DNA of 12,685 nt from Gammaproteobacteria bacterium (GTDB taxonomy: Bacteria; Pseudomonadota; Gammaproteobacteria; SZUA-229): the NCBI GenBank assembly GCA_023136715.1, contig JAGLQT010000045.1:1-12685 (forward strand), read 5' to 3'. A program made the translations under genes and the position numbers. The notes under the pieces were generated by a model. The model made no database searches, was not told the DNA's origin, and worked only from the letters and a program-made list of their open reading frames with translations. Below are positions 6,972 through 12,685 of this stretch, piece after piece. Positions within the stretch are counted from its first letter, which is position 1. Each line of letters starts with the position of its first letter.

Positions 6972-8078
6972 ATGAAAACCCATAATAGAAAATTCATCAA
7001 TGATCTCAAGCAGGCGAATATCCTTGTGGTCGATCATCAAAAACTTAATATCTCGATGATCAAAAGAGTATTGCACCGTGATGGTTATGGGGATGTTCAG
7101 GCGACACAAGATCCATTCAGTGTAGTGAGTTATTGTGATGAAGAAAATATTGATCTAATCATTCTCGATATAAAAATGCCGAAACTGGATGGTTTTGGTG
7201 TGATCAATTCTTTGCGGGAAGAGTTAGGTGAAGAGCATGTACCTCCTATTCTTATTGTTACCGATGTGTCTGATCAGGCGTTTCGTCGTGAGGCTTTAAC
7301 TTACGGTGCTCGTGATTATATTATTCGGCCTTTTGATATTCGTGAGTTTGTAGCTCGTGTACATAATTTGCTGGAAGTGAGGCAGGCACACCATATAGTG
7401 AATTTTCAGAAGGAAATTCTGGAAGAAAAAGTGCAGGAGCGAACCAGAGAATTGCGTGAGGCGCATGATCAGCTACAGGAGAGTCGACTTGACGTGGTCT
7501 GGCGCTTGGGGCGTGCGGCAGAGTACCGTGATAATGAAACCGGTTTGCATATTATTCGCATGAGCCAGATTGCAGCGGTACTGGGTCGTGCTTATGGTAT
7601 GACCGAAGAAGAAGCTGACCTGTTGTTAGTGGCTAGCCCTATGCATGATATTGGCAAGCTAGGGATTCCTGATAACGTGTTGTTGAAGCCCGGTAAACTG
7701 GATAATGAAGAATGGAAGATCATGCAAACCCATGCCCAGATTGGTGCCAATATTCTGGCCGGTGGTAATTCTGACTTGATGATTATGGCTCACGAGATTG
7801 CTTTAACACATCATGAAAAATGGGATGGTAGTGGTTATCCTTATGGTATTCAGGGGGATGAAATTCCGTTGGTAGGTCGTATCAGTGCGCTTGCTGATGT
7901 GTTTGATGCTTTAACTTCTGAGCGGCCTTATAAAAAGGCGTGGTCAGTTGGTGATGCAATGGACTTGATATATTCGGAAAGTGGCAAGCACTTCGAGCCT
8001 CGACTAGTCGAGTTGCTGAAAGAGAAGCTACCGAAGGTGCTGGAGATAAAAGCGAAGTATGCCGAGACCTTTGATTAG
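6972..8078 (+). CDS. Response regulator with HD-GYP c-di-GMP phosphodiesterase domain
   Basis: A 368-residue cytoplasmic two-domain protein. The N-terminal receiver (about 15-135) keeps the phospho-acceptor D66 (LILDIKMPKLDGFG) and T97. However, the acidic metal-ligand position after D21 is His (VVDHQ) and the conserved Lys is Arg119 (DYIIRPFD). A charged helix (about 142-172) links it to an HD-GYP domain (about 175-350). There the catalytic signatures are complete: ETGLH (H193), MHDIGK (H225, D226, K229), QTHAQIG (H254), HHEKWDGSGYP (H280, H281, GYP 288-290) and ALADVFDALTSERPYKKAW (D309). This predicts a bi- or trinuclear-metal enzyme hydrolysing cyclic di-GMP, as in RpfG. No sensor kinase is adjacent, so it is an orphan regulator. 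AAGGA (6955-6959) lies 12 bases before the ATG. The gene converges on glnS with 30 bases between stops. Confidence 0.93.
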   Translation: MKTHNRKFINDLKQANILVVDHQKLNISMIKRVLHRDGYGDVQATQDPFSVVSYCDEENIDLIILDIKMPKLDGFGVINSLREELGEEHVPPILIVTDVSDQAFRREALTYGARDYIIRPFDIREFVARVHNLLEVRQAHHIVNFQKEILEEKVQERTRELREAHDQLQESRLDVVWRLGRAAEYRDNETGLHIIRMSQIAAVLGRAYGMTEEEADLLLVASPMHDIGKLGIPDNVLLKPGKLDNEEWKIMQTHAQIGANILAGGNSDLMIMAHEIALTHHEKWDGSGYPYGIQGDEIPLVGRISALADVFDALTSERPYKKAWSVGDAMDLIYSESGKHFEPRLVELLKEKLPKVLEIKAKYAETFD

Positions 8079-8108
8079 ATCTCGTTATTTGGGTTTGTGT
8101 TTCAGGTT

Positions 8109-9788
8109 TTATTGAGCGTTCTGCTTATCGAGTTTTGCCCAGGTATCACGCAAGGTGGCGGTGCGATTGAAAATTAGCGCATCGCTACGGCTGTCTTTAT
8201 CTACTACAAAATAACCGGTGCGTTCAAACTGATAGTGCGTGCTGGCATCGGCATTAACCAATGACGGTTCCAGTTTGCAGTTTTTCAATACAGTCAGTGA
8301 TTCCGGATTCAGGTGCTCGATGTAGTTATCGGTGCTGCCGGGGTTGGGGTGTGTGAATAAACGGTCATATGAATTTACCTGTGCGTTGATAGCGTGGTCA
8401 GCAGAAACCCAGTGGATGGTGCCTTTTACCTTGCGGCCATCCGGCGAAGAACCGCCTTTGGTTTCCGGGTCGTATGTGCAAATCAATTCAATGACTTCGC
8501 CCTGATCATTTTTCACCACGTCGGTGCAGGTGATGTAGTAGGCGTAACGCAGACGTACTTCACGACCAACTGACAGACGGAAGAATTTTTTCGGTGCATC
8601 TTCCATGAAGTCATCGCGCTCGATGTACATTGTTTTGCTAAACGGAACCGTGCGTGTGCCCATGTCCGGGTTTTGCGGGTGGTTCTGTGCTTCCATTTCT
8701 TCGACCTGACCATCGGGATAATTTTCGATGGTGACTTTGAGCGGGTTGATTACGCCCATGACACGTAATGCGTGTTCATTAAGGTCTTCACGAATACAGT
8801 TTTCCAGTACCGCCATTTCAATCGAGCTGTCTTTTCTGGTGACGCCGATGCGATCGCAAAAATCACGAATAGAAGCAGGTGTGTAACCGCGACGACGGAT
8901 ACCAGAAATGGTGGTCATGCGTGGGTCATCCCAGCCGCTGACGTGATTTTCATCAACCAGCTGATGCAATTTGCGTTTGCTGGTGATGGTGTATTTCAGT
9001 TCCAGACGAGAGAATTCAATCTGTTGTGGATGGCAGGGTGCTTTGGCTTCATCGATGACCCAGTCGTAAAGTGCTCGGTGATCTGCAAACTCCAGGGTGC
9101 ATAATGAATGCGTGATACCTTCGATGGCATCCGACAGGCAGTGAGTGAAATCGTACATCGGGTAAATCACCCAGTCGTCACCAGTACGGTGATGATGGGT
9201 GCGTTTGATACGGTACAAGGCTGGGTCGCGCATGTTGATATTGGGTGCGGCCATGTCAATTTTGGCACGTAGTACGTATGCGCCGTCTTCGAATTCGCCT
9301 TCTTTCATGCGCTGGAACAGGCCGAGGTTTTCTTCGATGCTGCGATCACGGTCTGGACTGTTTTTTCCGGCTTCTTTCAGGGTGCCACGGTATTCACGTA
9401 TTTCGTGAGCGCTCAGACTATCGACATATGCCTTGCCTTCGGTGATGAGTTTGACCGCATACATGTATAAGTGGTCAAAGTAATCTGAAGCATGATGTAA
9501 TTCATTCCATTCAAAGCCCAGCCACTTTACATCTTCCTGGATGGCATGCATGTACTCGACTTCTTCTTTGTCGGGGTTGGTGTCATCAAAACGCAGGTTG
9601 CATTTGCCGTCGAACTGTTCAGCGATGCCGAAATTCAGGCAAATAGATTTGGCGTGGCCGATGTGAAGGTAGCCATTTGGTTCGGGTGGGAAACGGGTTT
9701 GTATCGCGTTGTGTTTGCCCGAATCCAGATCGTCCTGAATGATGTTTTGAACAAAGTTCGATGGGGTGGTGTTTTCTTCAGCAGCCAT
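8109..9788 (-). CDS. glnS: Glutaminyl-tRNA synthetase
   Basis: A class I synthetase charging tRNA-Gln; 559 residues against 554 in E. coli, collinear along the whole length. The N-terminus NFVQNIIQDDLDSGKH leads into RFPPEPNGYLHIGHAKS (HIGH at 42-45), then RFDDTNP, the IYPMYDFTHCLSDAIEGITHSLCTLEF segment, and SKRKL (270-274), the KMSKS equivalent. The residue before SKRK is Thr269 where E. coli has Met. The C-terminal half contains the two anticodon-binding beta barrels (GRKVKGTIHWVSADHA, FNRTATLRDTWAKL). The presence of GlnRS implies direct Gln-tRNA charging. It is a single minus-strand gene, divergent from birA. Possible alternative family GltX is excluded by the GlnRS-specific segments and C-terminal domains. 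Confidence 0.98.
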   Translation of the reverse strand: MAAEENTTPSNFVQNIIQDDLDSGKHNAIQTRFPPEPNGYLHIGHAKSICLNFGIAEQFDGKCNLRFDDTNPDKEEVEYMHAIQEDVKWLGFEWNELHHASDYFDHLYMYAVKLITEGKAYVDSLSAHEIREYRGTLKEAGKNSPDRDRSIEENLGLFQRMKEGEFEDGAYVLRAKIDMAAPNINMRDPALYRIKRTHHHRTGDDWVIYPMYDFTHCLSDAIEGITHSLCTLEFADHRALYDWVIDEAKAPCHPQQIEFSRLELKYTITSKRKLHQLVDENHVSGWDDPRMTTISGIRRRGYTPASIRDFCDRIGVTRKDSSIEMAVLENCIREDLNEHALRVMGVINPLKVTIENYPDGQVEEMEAQNHPQNPDMGTRTVPFSKTMYIERDDFMEDAPKKFFRLSVGREVRLRYAYYITCTDVVKNDQGEVIELICTYDPETKGGSSPDGRKVKGTIHWVSADHAINAQVNSYDRLFTHPNPGSTDNYIEHLNPESLTVLKNCKLEPSLVNADASTHYQFERTGYFVVDKDSRSDALIFNRTATLRDTWAKLDKQNAQ

Positions 9789-9832
9789 GGTTACAGTTTC
9801 GGTTATAGTTTGTCACATAGGTATGGCGGCGT

Positions 9833-9838
9833 ATTGTA
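9833..9838 (-). promoter_or_regulatory. Possible -10 element of glnS
   Basis: On the minus strand the sequence reads TACAAT, 45 bases upstream of the glnS ATG. No good -35 hexamer is found 16-18 bases further upstream, so this is only a candidate within the 155-base divergent gap to birA. Confidence 0.3.
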
Positions 9839-9943
9839 CATGCTTCGGCATTAAGTGGCTTTTATTTGTTGTGTATCAGGCTTTTACCTGCTTGAATGCT
9901 GGGGGGTTAAACGGTTGTGGTTTTGGGATTGTGGGTTTCTTTT

Positions 9944-10759
9944 ATGTCTGAAAGTTTTGATCTTGAGCAAATACGGCAATACCTGAATCGTGATTGTGAG
10001 CTGTTTCTGTTTGAAAAAACAGATTCGACCAATGAGCAGGCTTTGTTAAAGGTAAAGCAAGGGTGCGCGTTGCCTCTGGCCTGTTTTGCTGAGGAGCAGA
10101 CGCAGGGGCGCGGTCGCCGTGGTAAAGTCTGGGTTTCACCACCGGGTGCCAGTATTTATTTGAGCCTGGCATGGAAGTTTGATTTGTCGGTCAATGATCT
10201 GGGCTGTTTATCTCTGGCTATCGGTGTTGCCGTGGCCAGGGTGTTGAAGAATATAGGCGTGAGGCAAGTTGCCCTAAAGTGGCCGAATGATGTTCTGATT
10301 GATGATAAGAAAATTGCTGGTATTCTTATCGAGACATCGCAGCTTACAAATAAAACAACAACGGTAATTATAGGGATTGGCCTGAATTTTAAATTACCCG
10401 ATCAGTTGCTGGATATGCTGGATCAGCCCTGCACGGATATTGTTTCATCATTAGATACGACGTTGTCGCTTGAGAAAAAGGTCGGGCGGAATAGAATAGC
10501 CAGTTTGTTATTGCAAGAATGTATAACGGTCTGTGAACGTTTTGAGCTGGCTCGGCAAGAGCTGATACTTGAATATCAGCAGTACGATATTTGCTTGCGG
10601 CAGGAGGTAGATGTTTACCTGGAAGATGCACCGTCAATGCAGGGTGTGGTAGTCGGGTTCGAGCCTGATGGTGAAATTCGGATACGGATTAATGATAAAG
10701 ATCGATTATTTAATAGTGCGGATATAAGTTTGAGAAGGGCGGGTAATGCTAACGATTGA
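9944..10759 (+). CDS. birA: Biotin-[acetyl-CoA-carboxylase] ligase, monofunctional
   Basis: Attaches biotin through biotinyl-AMP to the lysine of the biotin carboxyl carrier protein of acetyl-CoA carboxylase. The catalytic domain has the substrate entrance segment TDSTNEQA (about 26-33), the biotin-binding loop GRGRRGKVW (55-63), KWPNDVLIDDKKIAGILIE (112-130) and IGIGLNF (143-149), followed by the small SH3-like C-terminal domain (about 219-265). At 271 residues it lacks the N-terminal winged-helix domain of the ~320-residue E. coli or Pseudomonas BirA, so it should not repress biotin genes. An in-frame TAA at 9908-9910 shows the domain is not simply upstream. I prefer ATG 9944 to GTG 9917 because the family's conserved region starts soon after it, although the GTG has a G-rich stretch (9901-9906) upstream. 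Overlaps coaX by 14 bases, so translation is probably coupled. Confidence 0.95.
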   Translation: MSESFDLEQIRQYLNRDCELFLFEKTDSTNEQALLKVKQGCALPLACFAEEQTQGRGRRGKVWVSPPGASIYLSLAWKFDLSVNDLGCLSLAIGVAVARVLKNIGVRQVALKWPNDVLIDDKKIAGILIETSQLTNKTTTVIIGIGLNFKLPDQLLDMLDQPCTDIVSSLDTTLSLEKKVGRNRIASLLLQECITVCERFELARQELILEYQQYDICLRQEVDVYLEDAPSMQGVVVGFEPDGEIRIRINDKDRLFNSADISLRRAGNAND

Positions 10760-11483
10760 TATTGGAAATAGTGGCGTCAAATGGGGTATTTGGCAGGAAG
10801 ATCAGTTGATCCTTGCTGATGATGGTCGTTATGAAAAAGAATCGTTGCATGCTACCTTTGATGAGATTTTTTCTGGTGCGCCCAGGCAGGATACCGTTTG
10901 GGTGTCCTGTGTTGCAGGTCATGATGTTGAGCAGGCGCTGATTGATTGGACAAATAAAGAGTGGTCTATTGAGCCAATATTTTTGCGGACGGCGTCAGAG
11001 TTTGGCGGGGTTTCTAATATATACCCACTGCCGGAAGAGCATGGCGCTGATCGTTGGGCTGCGTTGCTGGGTGCGAAGAAGCTATATGATGTGCCGGTGT
11101 GTATTCTTGATGTGGGCACTGCCGTTACAGTTGATTTAATGGATGTCGGCGGCGTGCATCGAGGTGGCCGGATTATGCCGGGTCTGGATATGATGCGAAA
11201 TTCCTTATTGCAAAATACAGCGGGTGTGCAGGAGGTCGAGGGTGATTGTCCCGGTTTTGCGATTAATACCGCTGATGCTGTTACCAGTGGTACGGTGCAT
11301 ATGTTGCAAGCGGGTTTGCTGGAGGTGTGTGAATCGGCTAAGGAGCGTCTGGGTGATGAAATGCGGGTAATTTTAACCGGTGGTACGGCAGAAAAAATGC
11401 TGCCCTTGCTGGAGCAGATTGAAGGTATTCTTCATGAACCTCATCTGGTTTTGTATGGTTTGTATTATGCTTCTGAGCAATAG
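10746..11483 (+). CDS. coaX: Type III pantothenate kinase
   Basis: Phosphorylates pantothenate to 4'-phosphopantothenate, the first step of CoA synthesis, in the cytoplasm. The type III (ASKHA-fold) signatures are all present in 245 residues: an N-terminal phosphate loop LTIDIGNSGVKWG (2-14; Asp5), EEHGADRWAALLGAKK (97-112) with the catalytic Asp102, ILDVGTAVTVD (120-130), GGRIMPG (140-146), and a late LTGGTAE (210-216). Type III enzymes are insensitive to CoA feedback and need a monovalent cation (family knowledge). AGAAGG (10733-10738) precedes the ATG. It begins inside the end of birA, an arrangement common in Pseudomonas-like genomes. It is followed 47 bases later by the SPOR gene. Confidence 0.96.
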   Translation: MLTIDIGNSGVKWGIWQEDQLILADDGRYEKESLHATFDEIFSGAPRQDTVWVSCVAGHDVEQALIDWTNKEWSIEPIFLRTASEFGGVSNIYPLPEEHGADRWAALLGAKKLYDVPVCILDVGTAVTVDLMDVGGVHRGGRIMPGLDMMRNSLLQNTAGVQEVEGDCPGFAINTADAVTSGTVHMLQAGLLEVCESAKERLGDEMRVILTGGTAEKMLPLLEQIEGILHEPHLVLYGLYYASEQ

Positions 11484-11530
11484 AGCGGCATCTTGATCGT
11501 GAATCAATAATTAAATTGGAATAGAGAAGC

Positions 11531-12205
11531 ATGCGTTGGTTGTTTTTATTTGTATTGGTGTTGAATTTTGCTTATGTGGCCTGGGAGATTAATCAGCCAG
11601 AAGCAATAGTGGAGGCGCCACGCGTTGACCAGAATGTGCCAAAAATTGTTTTGCTGAGTGAGATCGGTCAGGATTCAGTTGCGCTTTCAGTGGTGAATGG
11701 TAAGGCGGCATCGGATCAGGCTGATGAAGAAAAAGAGGTGGTTGGTGGCGGTTGTTATACCCTTGGACCTTTCAGGGATATGGAAAAATTAAGGGCGGTA
11801 ACAAGAGGTATCAAGAAATATGTTGCTGACGCTTCGTATAGAAGTCATGAGGAAAAAGAGCAGGCAATGTTTTGGGTATACCTGAATCCAGCCGGGAGTT
11901 ATGGCAAGGCCAAATCTTTGGGGGCTCAGCTAAAGAAAAAGAAAGTGAAAGATTATTTTATTATTAGCTCGGGGCCAAAGCTCAATGGGATTTCATTAGG
12001 GCACTTCAGGGAAAAGGATCGTGCTTATGCTCATGCTGAGCGTATAACGAGTTTAGGTTTAAAGCCAGAAGTTGAAGCATTGTTCAAAAATTATACGATT
12101 TACTGGCTGGATTATAAGGTTATCGCGGGTGAGCAAATCCCTGAAACCGTCTTTGGTAAGCACTTAACTGGCAAGATTAATCGTCTAGTTAGGACCTGTT
12201 CATAA
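11531..12205 (+). CDS. SPOR-domain membrane-anchored protein
   Basis: A 224-residue protein with one N-terminal membrane helix (about 2-18, MRWLFLFVLVLNFAYVAW), a low-complexity linker (about 20-70), and a periplasmic domain. GCYTLGPFRDMEKLRAV (74-90) and DYFIISSGPKLNGISLGHFREKDRAYAHAERITSLGL (split here as about 141-177) have the GPF/GHF-x-x-x-A-x-A pattern of SPOR domains. These bind glycan strands lacking stem peptides, mostly at the division septum. Its only cysteines are C75, just before the domain, and C223, next to last. Homologues sit between coaX and the tRNA-tufB cluster in Pseudomonas-like genomes (recalled synteny). No defined role is known to me. It is probably the last gene of the birA-coaX transcript, although the 47-base gap would allow its own promoter. 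Confidence 0.82.
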   Translation: MRWLFLFVLVLNFAYVAWEINQPEAIVEAPRVDQNVPKIVLLSEIGQDSVALSVVNGKAASDQADEEKEVVGGGCYTLGPFRDMEKLRAVTRGIKKYVADASYRSHEEKEQAMFWVYLNPAGSYGKAKSLGAQLKKKKVKDYFIISSGPKLNGISLGHFREKDRAYAHAERITSLGLKPEVEALFKNYTIYWLDYKVIAGEQIPETVFGKHLTGKINRLVRTCS

Positions 12206-12244
12206 AAAAACCTGAAAAAACCTCGTTTTATCTTTAAAACTGCA

Positions 12245-12282
12245 TTGCTTTAGTCTGCAGGTTTCCCTAAAATTGCCCGCCT
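12245..12282 (+). promoter_or_regulatory. Stable-RNA promoter of the tRNA cluster
   Basis: TTGCTT (12245-12250) and TAAAAT (12268-12273) are 17 bases apart. The discriminator just after the -10 is GC-rich (TGCCCGCC, 12274-12281), as in rRNA and tRNA promoters under stringent (ppGpp/DksA) and growth-rate control. The start of transcription would be near 12280, about 10 bases before the first tRNA. Confidence 0.72.
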
Positions 12283-12289
12283 GTAAAAC

Positions 12290-12365
12290 GCCGGTGTAGC
12301 TCAGTTGGTAGAGCGCCTCACTTGTAATGAGGATGTCGTGGGTTCAACTCCTGTCACCGGCTCCA
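12290..12365 (+). tRNA. thrU: tRNA-Thr (anticodon UGU)
   Basis: A 76-base gene with the 3' CCA encoded. The acceptor stem GCCGGTG/CACCGGC is fully paired, the D stem is GCTC/GAGC, and the anticodon stem is CCTCA/TGAGG with loop CTTGTAA and anticodon TGT at 12323-12325, reading ACA (and other ACN) threonine codons. The T loop is TTCAACT. The T stem is odd: GTGGG (12338-12342) faces CCTGT (12350-12354), giving three consecutive wobble pairs and two G-C pairs. First gene of the cluster. Confidence 0.97.
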
Positions 12366-12441
12366 GTTTTTTTATCAACGGTAACGAATGTTGCGGTTGA
12401 CAGTTGCGTTGTGCTCAAGCATTATACGCGGCTTGATTTTG

Positions 12442-12526
12442 GGAGGGGTTCCCGAGTGGCCAAAGGGGGCAGATTGTAAATCTGCTGGTTCTACCTTCGG
12501 AGGTTCGAATCCTCCCCCCTCCACCA
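12442..12526 (+). tRNA. tyrU: tRNA-Tyr (anticodon GUA)
   Basis: An 85-base class II tRNA with a long variable arm and encoded CCA. Acceptor GGAGGGG/CCCCTCC is fully paired, the anticodon GTA is at 12476-12478, and the T stem GGAGG/CCTCC encloses TTCGAAT. It is a substrate of the TyrRS encoded in the same window. It lies 76 bases after tRNA-Thr. Confidence 0.97.
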
Positions 12527-12564
12527 TTATTAGACTGAGTACAGGCTGGAGGCGTTGCCAGATT

Positions 12565-12638
12565 GCGGGTGTAGTTCAATGGTAGAACTTCAGCCTTCCA
12601 AGCTGAATACGTGGGTTCGATTCCCATCACCCGCTCCA
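12565..12638 (+). tRNA. glyT: tRNA-Gly (anticodon UCC)
   Basis: A 74-base tRNA with encoded CCA. Acceptor GCGGGTG/CACCCGC, D stem GTTC/GAAC and anticodon stem TCAGC/GCTGA are all paired; the anticodon TCC is at 12597-12599 and reads GGA/GGG. The T stem GTGGG/CCCAT has a single terminal G-T pair. It lies 38 bases after tRNA-Tyr. Confidence 0.97.
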
Positions 12639-12664
12639 TATGTGTAGTGAGCGCGAAGGGTTTT

Positions 12665-12685
12665 GCTCATATAGCTCAGTCGGTA
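12665..12685 (+). tRNA. thrT: 5' end of a fourth tRNA, probably tRNA-Thr (GGU)
   Basis: The last 21 bases (GCTCATATAGCTCAGTCGGT plus A) are an acceptor strand and D arm closely resembling E. coli thrT, which also follows tRNA-Gly in the thrU-tyrU-glyT-thrT-tufB cluster. The anticodon lies beyond the window, so the identity rests on sequence likeness and gene order. Confidence 0.75.

Noticed and set aside
8772..9854. Several open frames on the plus strand opposite glnS (8772-9104, 9199-9445, 9546-9854)
   Set aside because: All lie antisense to an intact full-length GlnRS and their translations resemble no protein family.
9766..9951. A 61-codon open frame bridging the glnS-birA gap
   Set aside because: It overlaps the starts of both genes, has no Shine-Dalgarno and its hydrophobic sequence looks like a chance frame over T-rich DNA.
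12208..12264. AAACCTG (12208-12214) and CAGGTTT (12258-12264) as a hairpin terminator after the SPOR gene
   Set aside because: The arms are 43 bases apart and the second arm falls inside the tRNA promoter spacer; more likely coincidence.
12388..12639. Open frames on both strands across the tRNA cluster
   Set aside because: They run through well-folded tRNA-Tyr and tRNA-Gly genes; such frames are common annotation artefacts over tRNAs.
1..12685. A hidden novel operon, mobile element, CRISPR or defence system
   Set aside because: Every substantial open stretch is accounted for by a recognisable housekeeping family, gene order fits a conserved chromosomal region, and I see no regularly spaced repeats, integrase or transposase motifs.

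Overview
The window looks like a stretch of core chromosome from a free-living-type gammaproteobacterium of moderate GC, outside the Enterobacterales. Evidence for this is the gene set and order: DUF6776 protein, bactofilin, erpA, then anmK, an M23 endopeptidase and a type-2 tyrS, and later birA, coaX, a SPOR protein and a Thr-Tyr-Gly-Thr tRNA cluster. From memory this is the arrangement of Pseudomonas and relatives, where tufB follows the tRNAs. I see no prophage, transposase, CRISPR array or defence island, and no candidate for a wholly new system. Nearly everything is housekeeping; the unusual points are regulatory or structural details.

Layout: (1) 1-1440, plus strand: the 3' end of a DUF6776 membrane/coiled-coil protein, a bactofilin 3 bases later, and erpA under its own promoter. 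That promoter overlaps a sequence close to the IscR type-1 operator, and erpA ends in a clear intrinsic terminator. (2) 1504-5308: a short-type citrate synthase (plus) converging on a minus-strand pair for cell-wall turnover, an M23 endopeptidase followed by anhydro-MurNAc kinase, which has a good sigma-70-like promoter at 5280-5308. (3) 5450-6971: tyrS, then 310 noncoding bases carrying several inverted repeats, among them a REP-like hairpin. (4) 6972-9788: an orphan response regulator with an HD-GYP c-di-GMP phosphodiesterase domain (plus), convergent with glnS (minus). (5) 9944-12205: birA (no DNA-binding domain), coaX overlapping it by 14 bases, and a SPOR-domain protein. (6) 12245-12685: a stable-RNA-type promoter with a GC-rich discriminator driving tRNA-Thr(UGU), tRNA-Tyr(GUA), tRNA-Gly(UCC) and the first 21 bases of a fourth tRNA, cut by the window edge.

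Functional themes: Fe-S cluster delivery (ErpA), TCA-cycle entry (citrate synthase), peptidoglycan remodelling and recycling (M23 enzyme, AnmK, possibly bactofilin and the SPOR protein), cofactor metabolism (BirA for biotin attachment, CoaX for CoA) and translation (TyrRS, GlnRS, tRNAs). The most useful second-look items are the IscR-like operator at erpA, the degenerate phosphorylation pocket of the HD-GYP regulator, the three consecutive wobble pairs in the T-stem of tRNA-Thr(UGU), and the apparent replacement of an ancestral rRNA operon between tyrS and birA by repeats, the HD-GYP gene and glnS.
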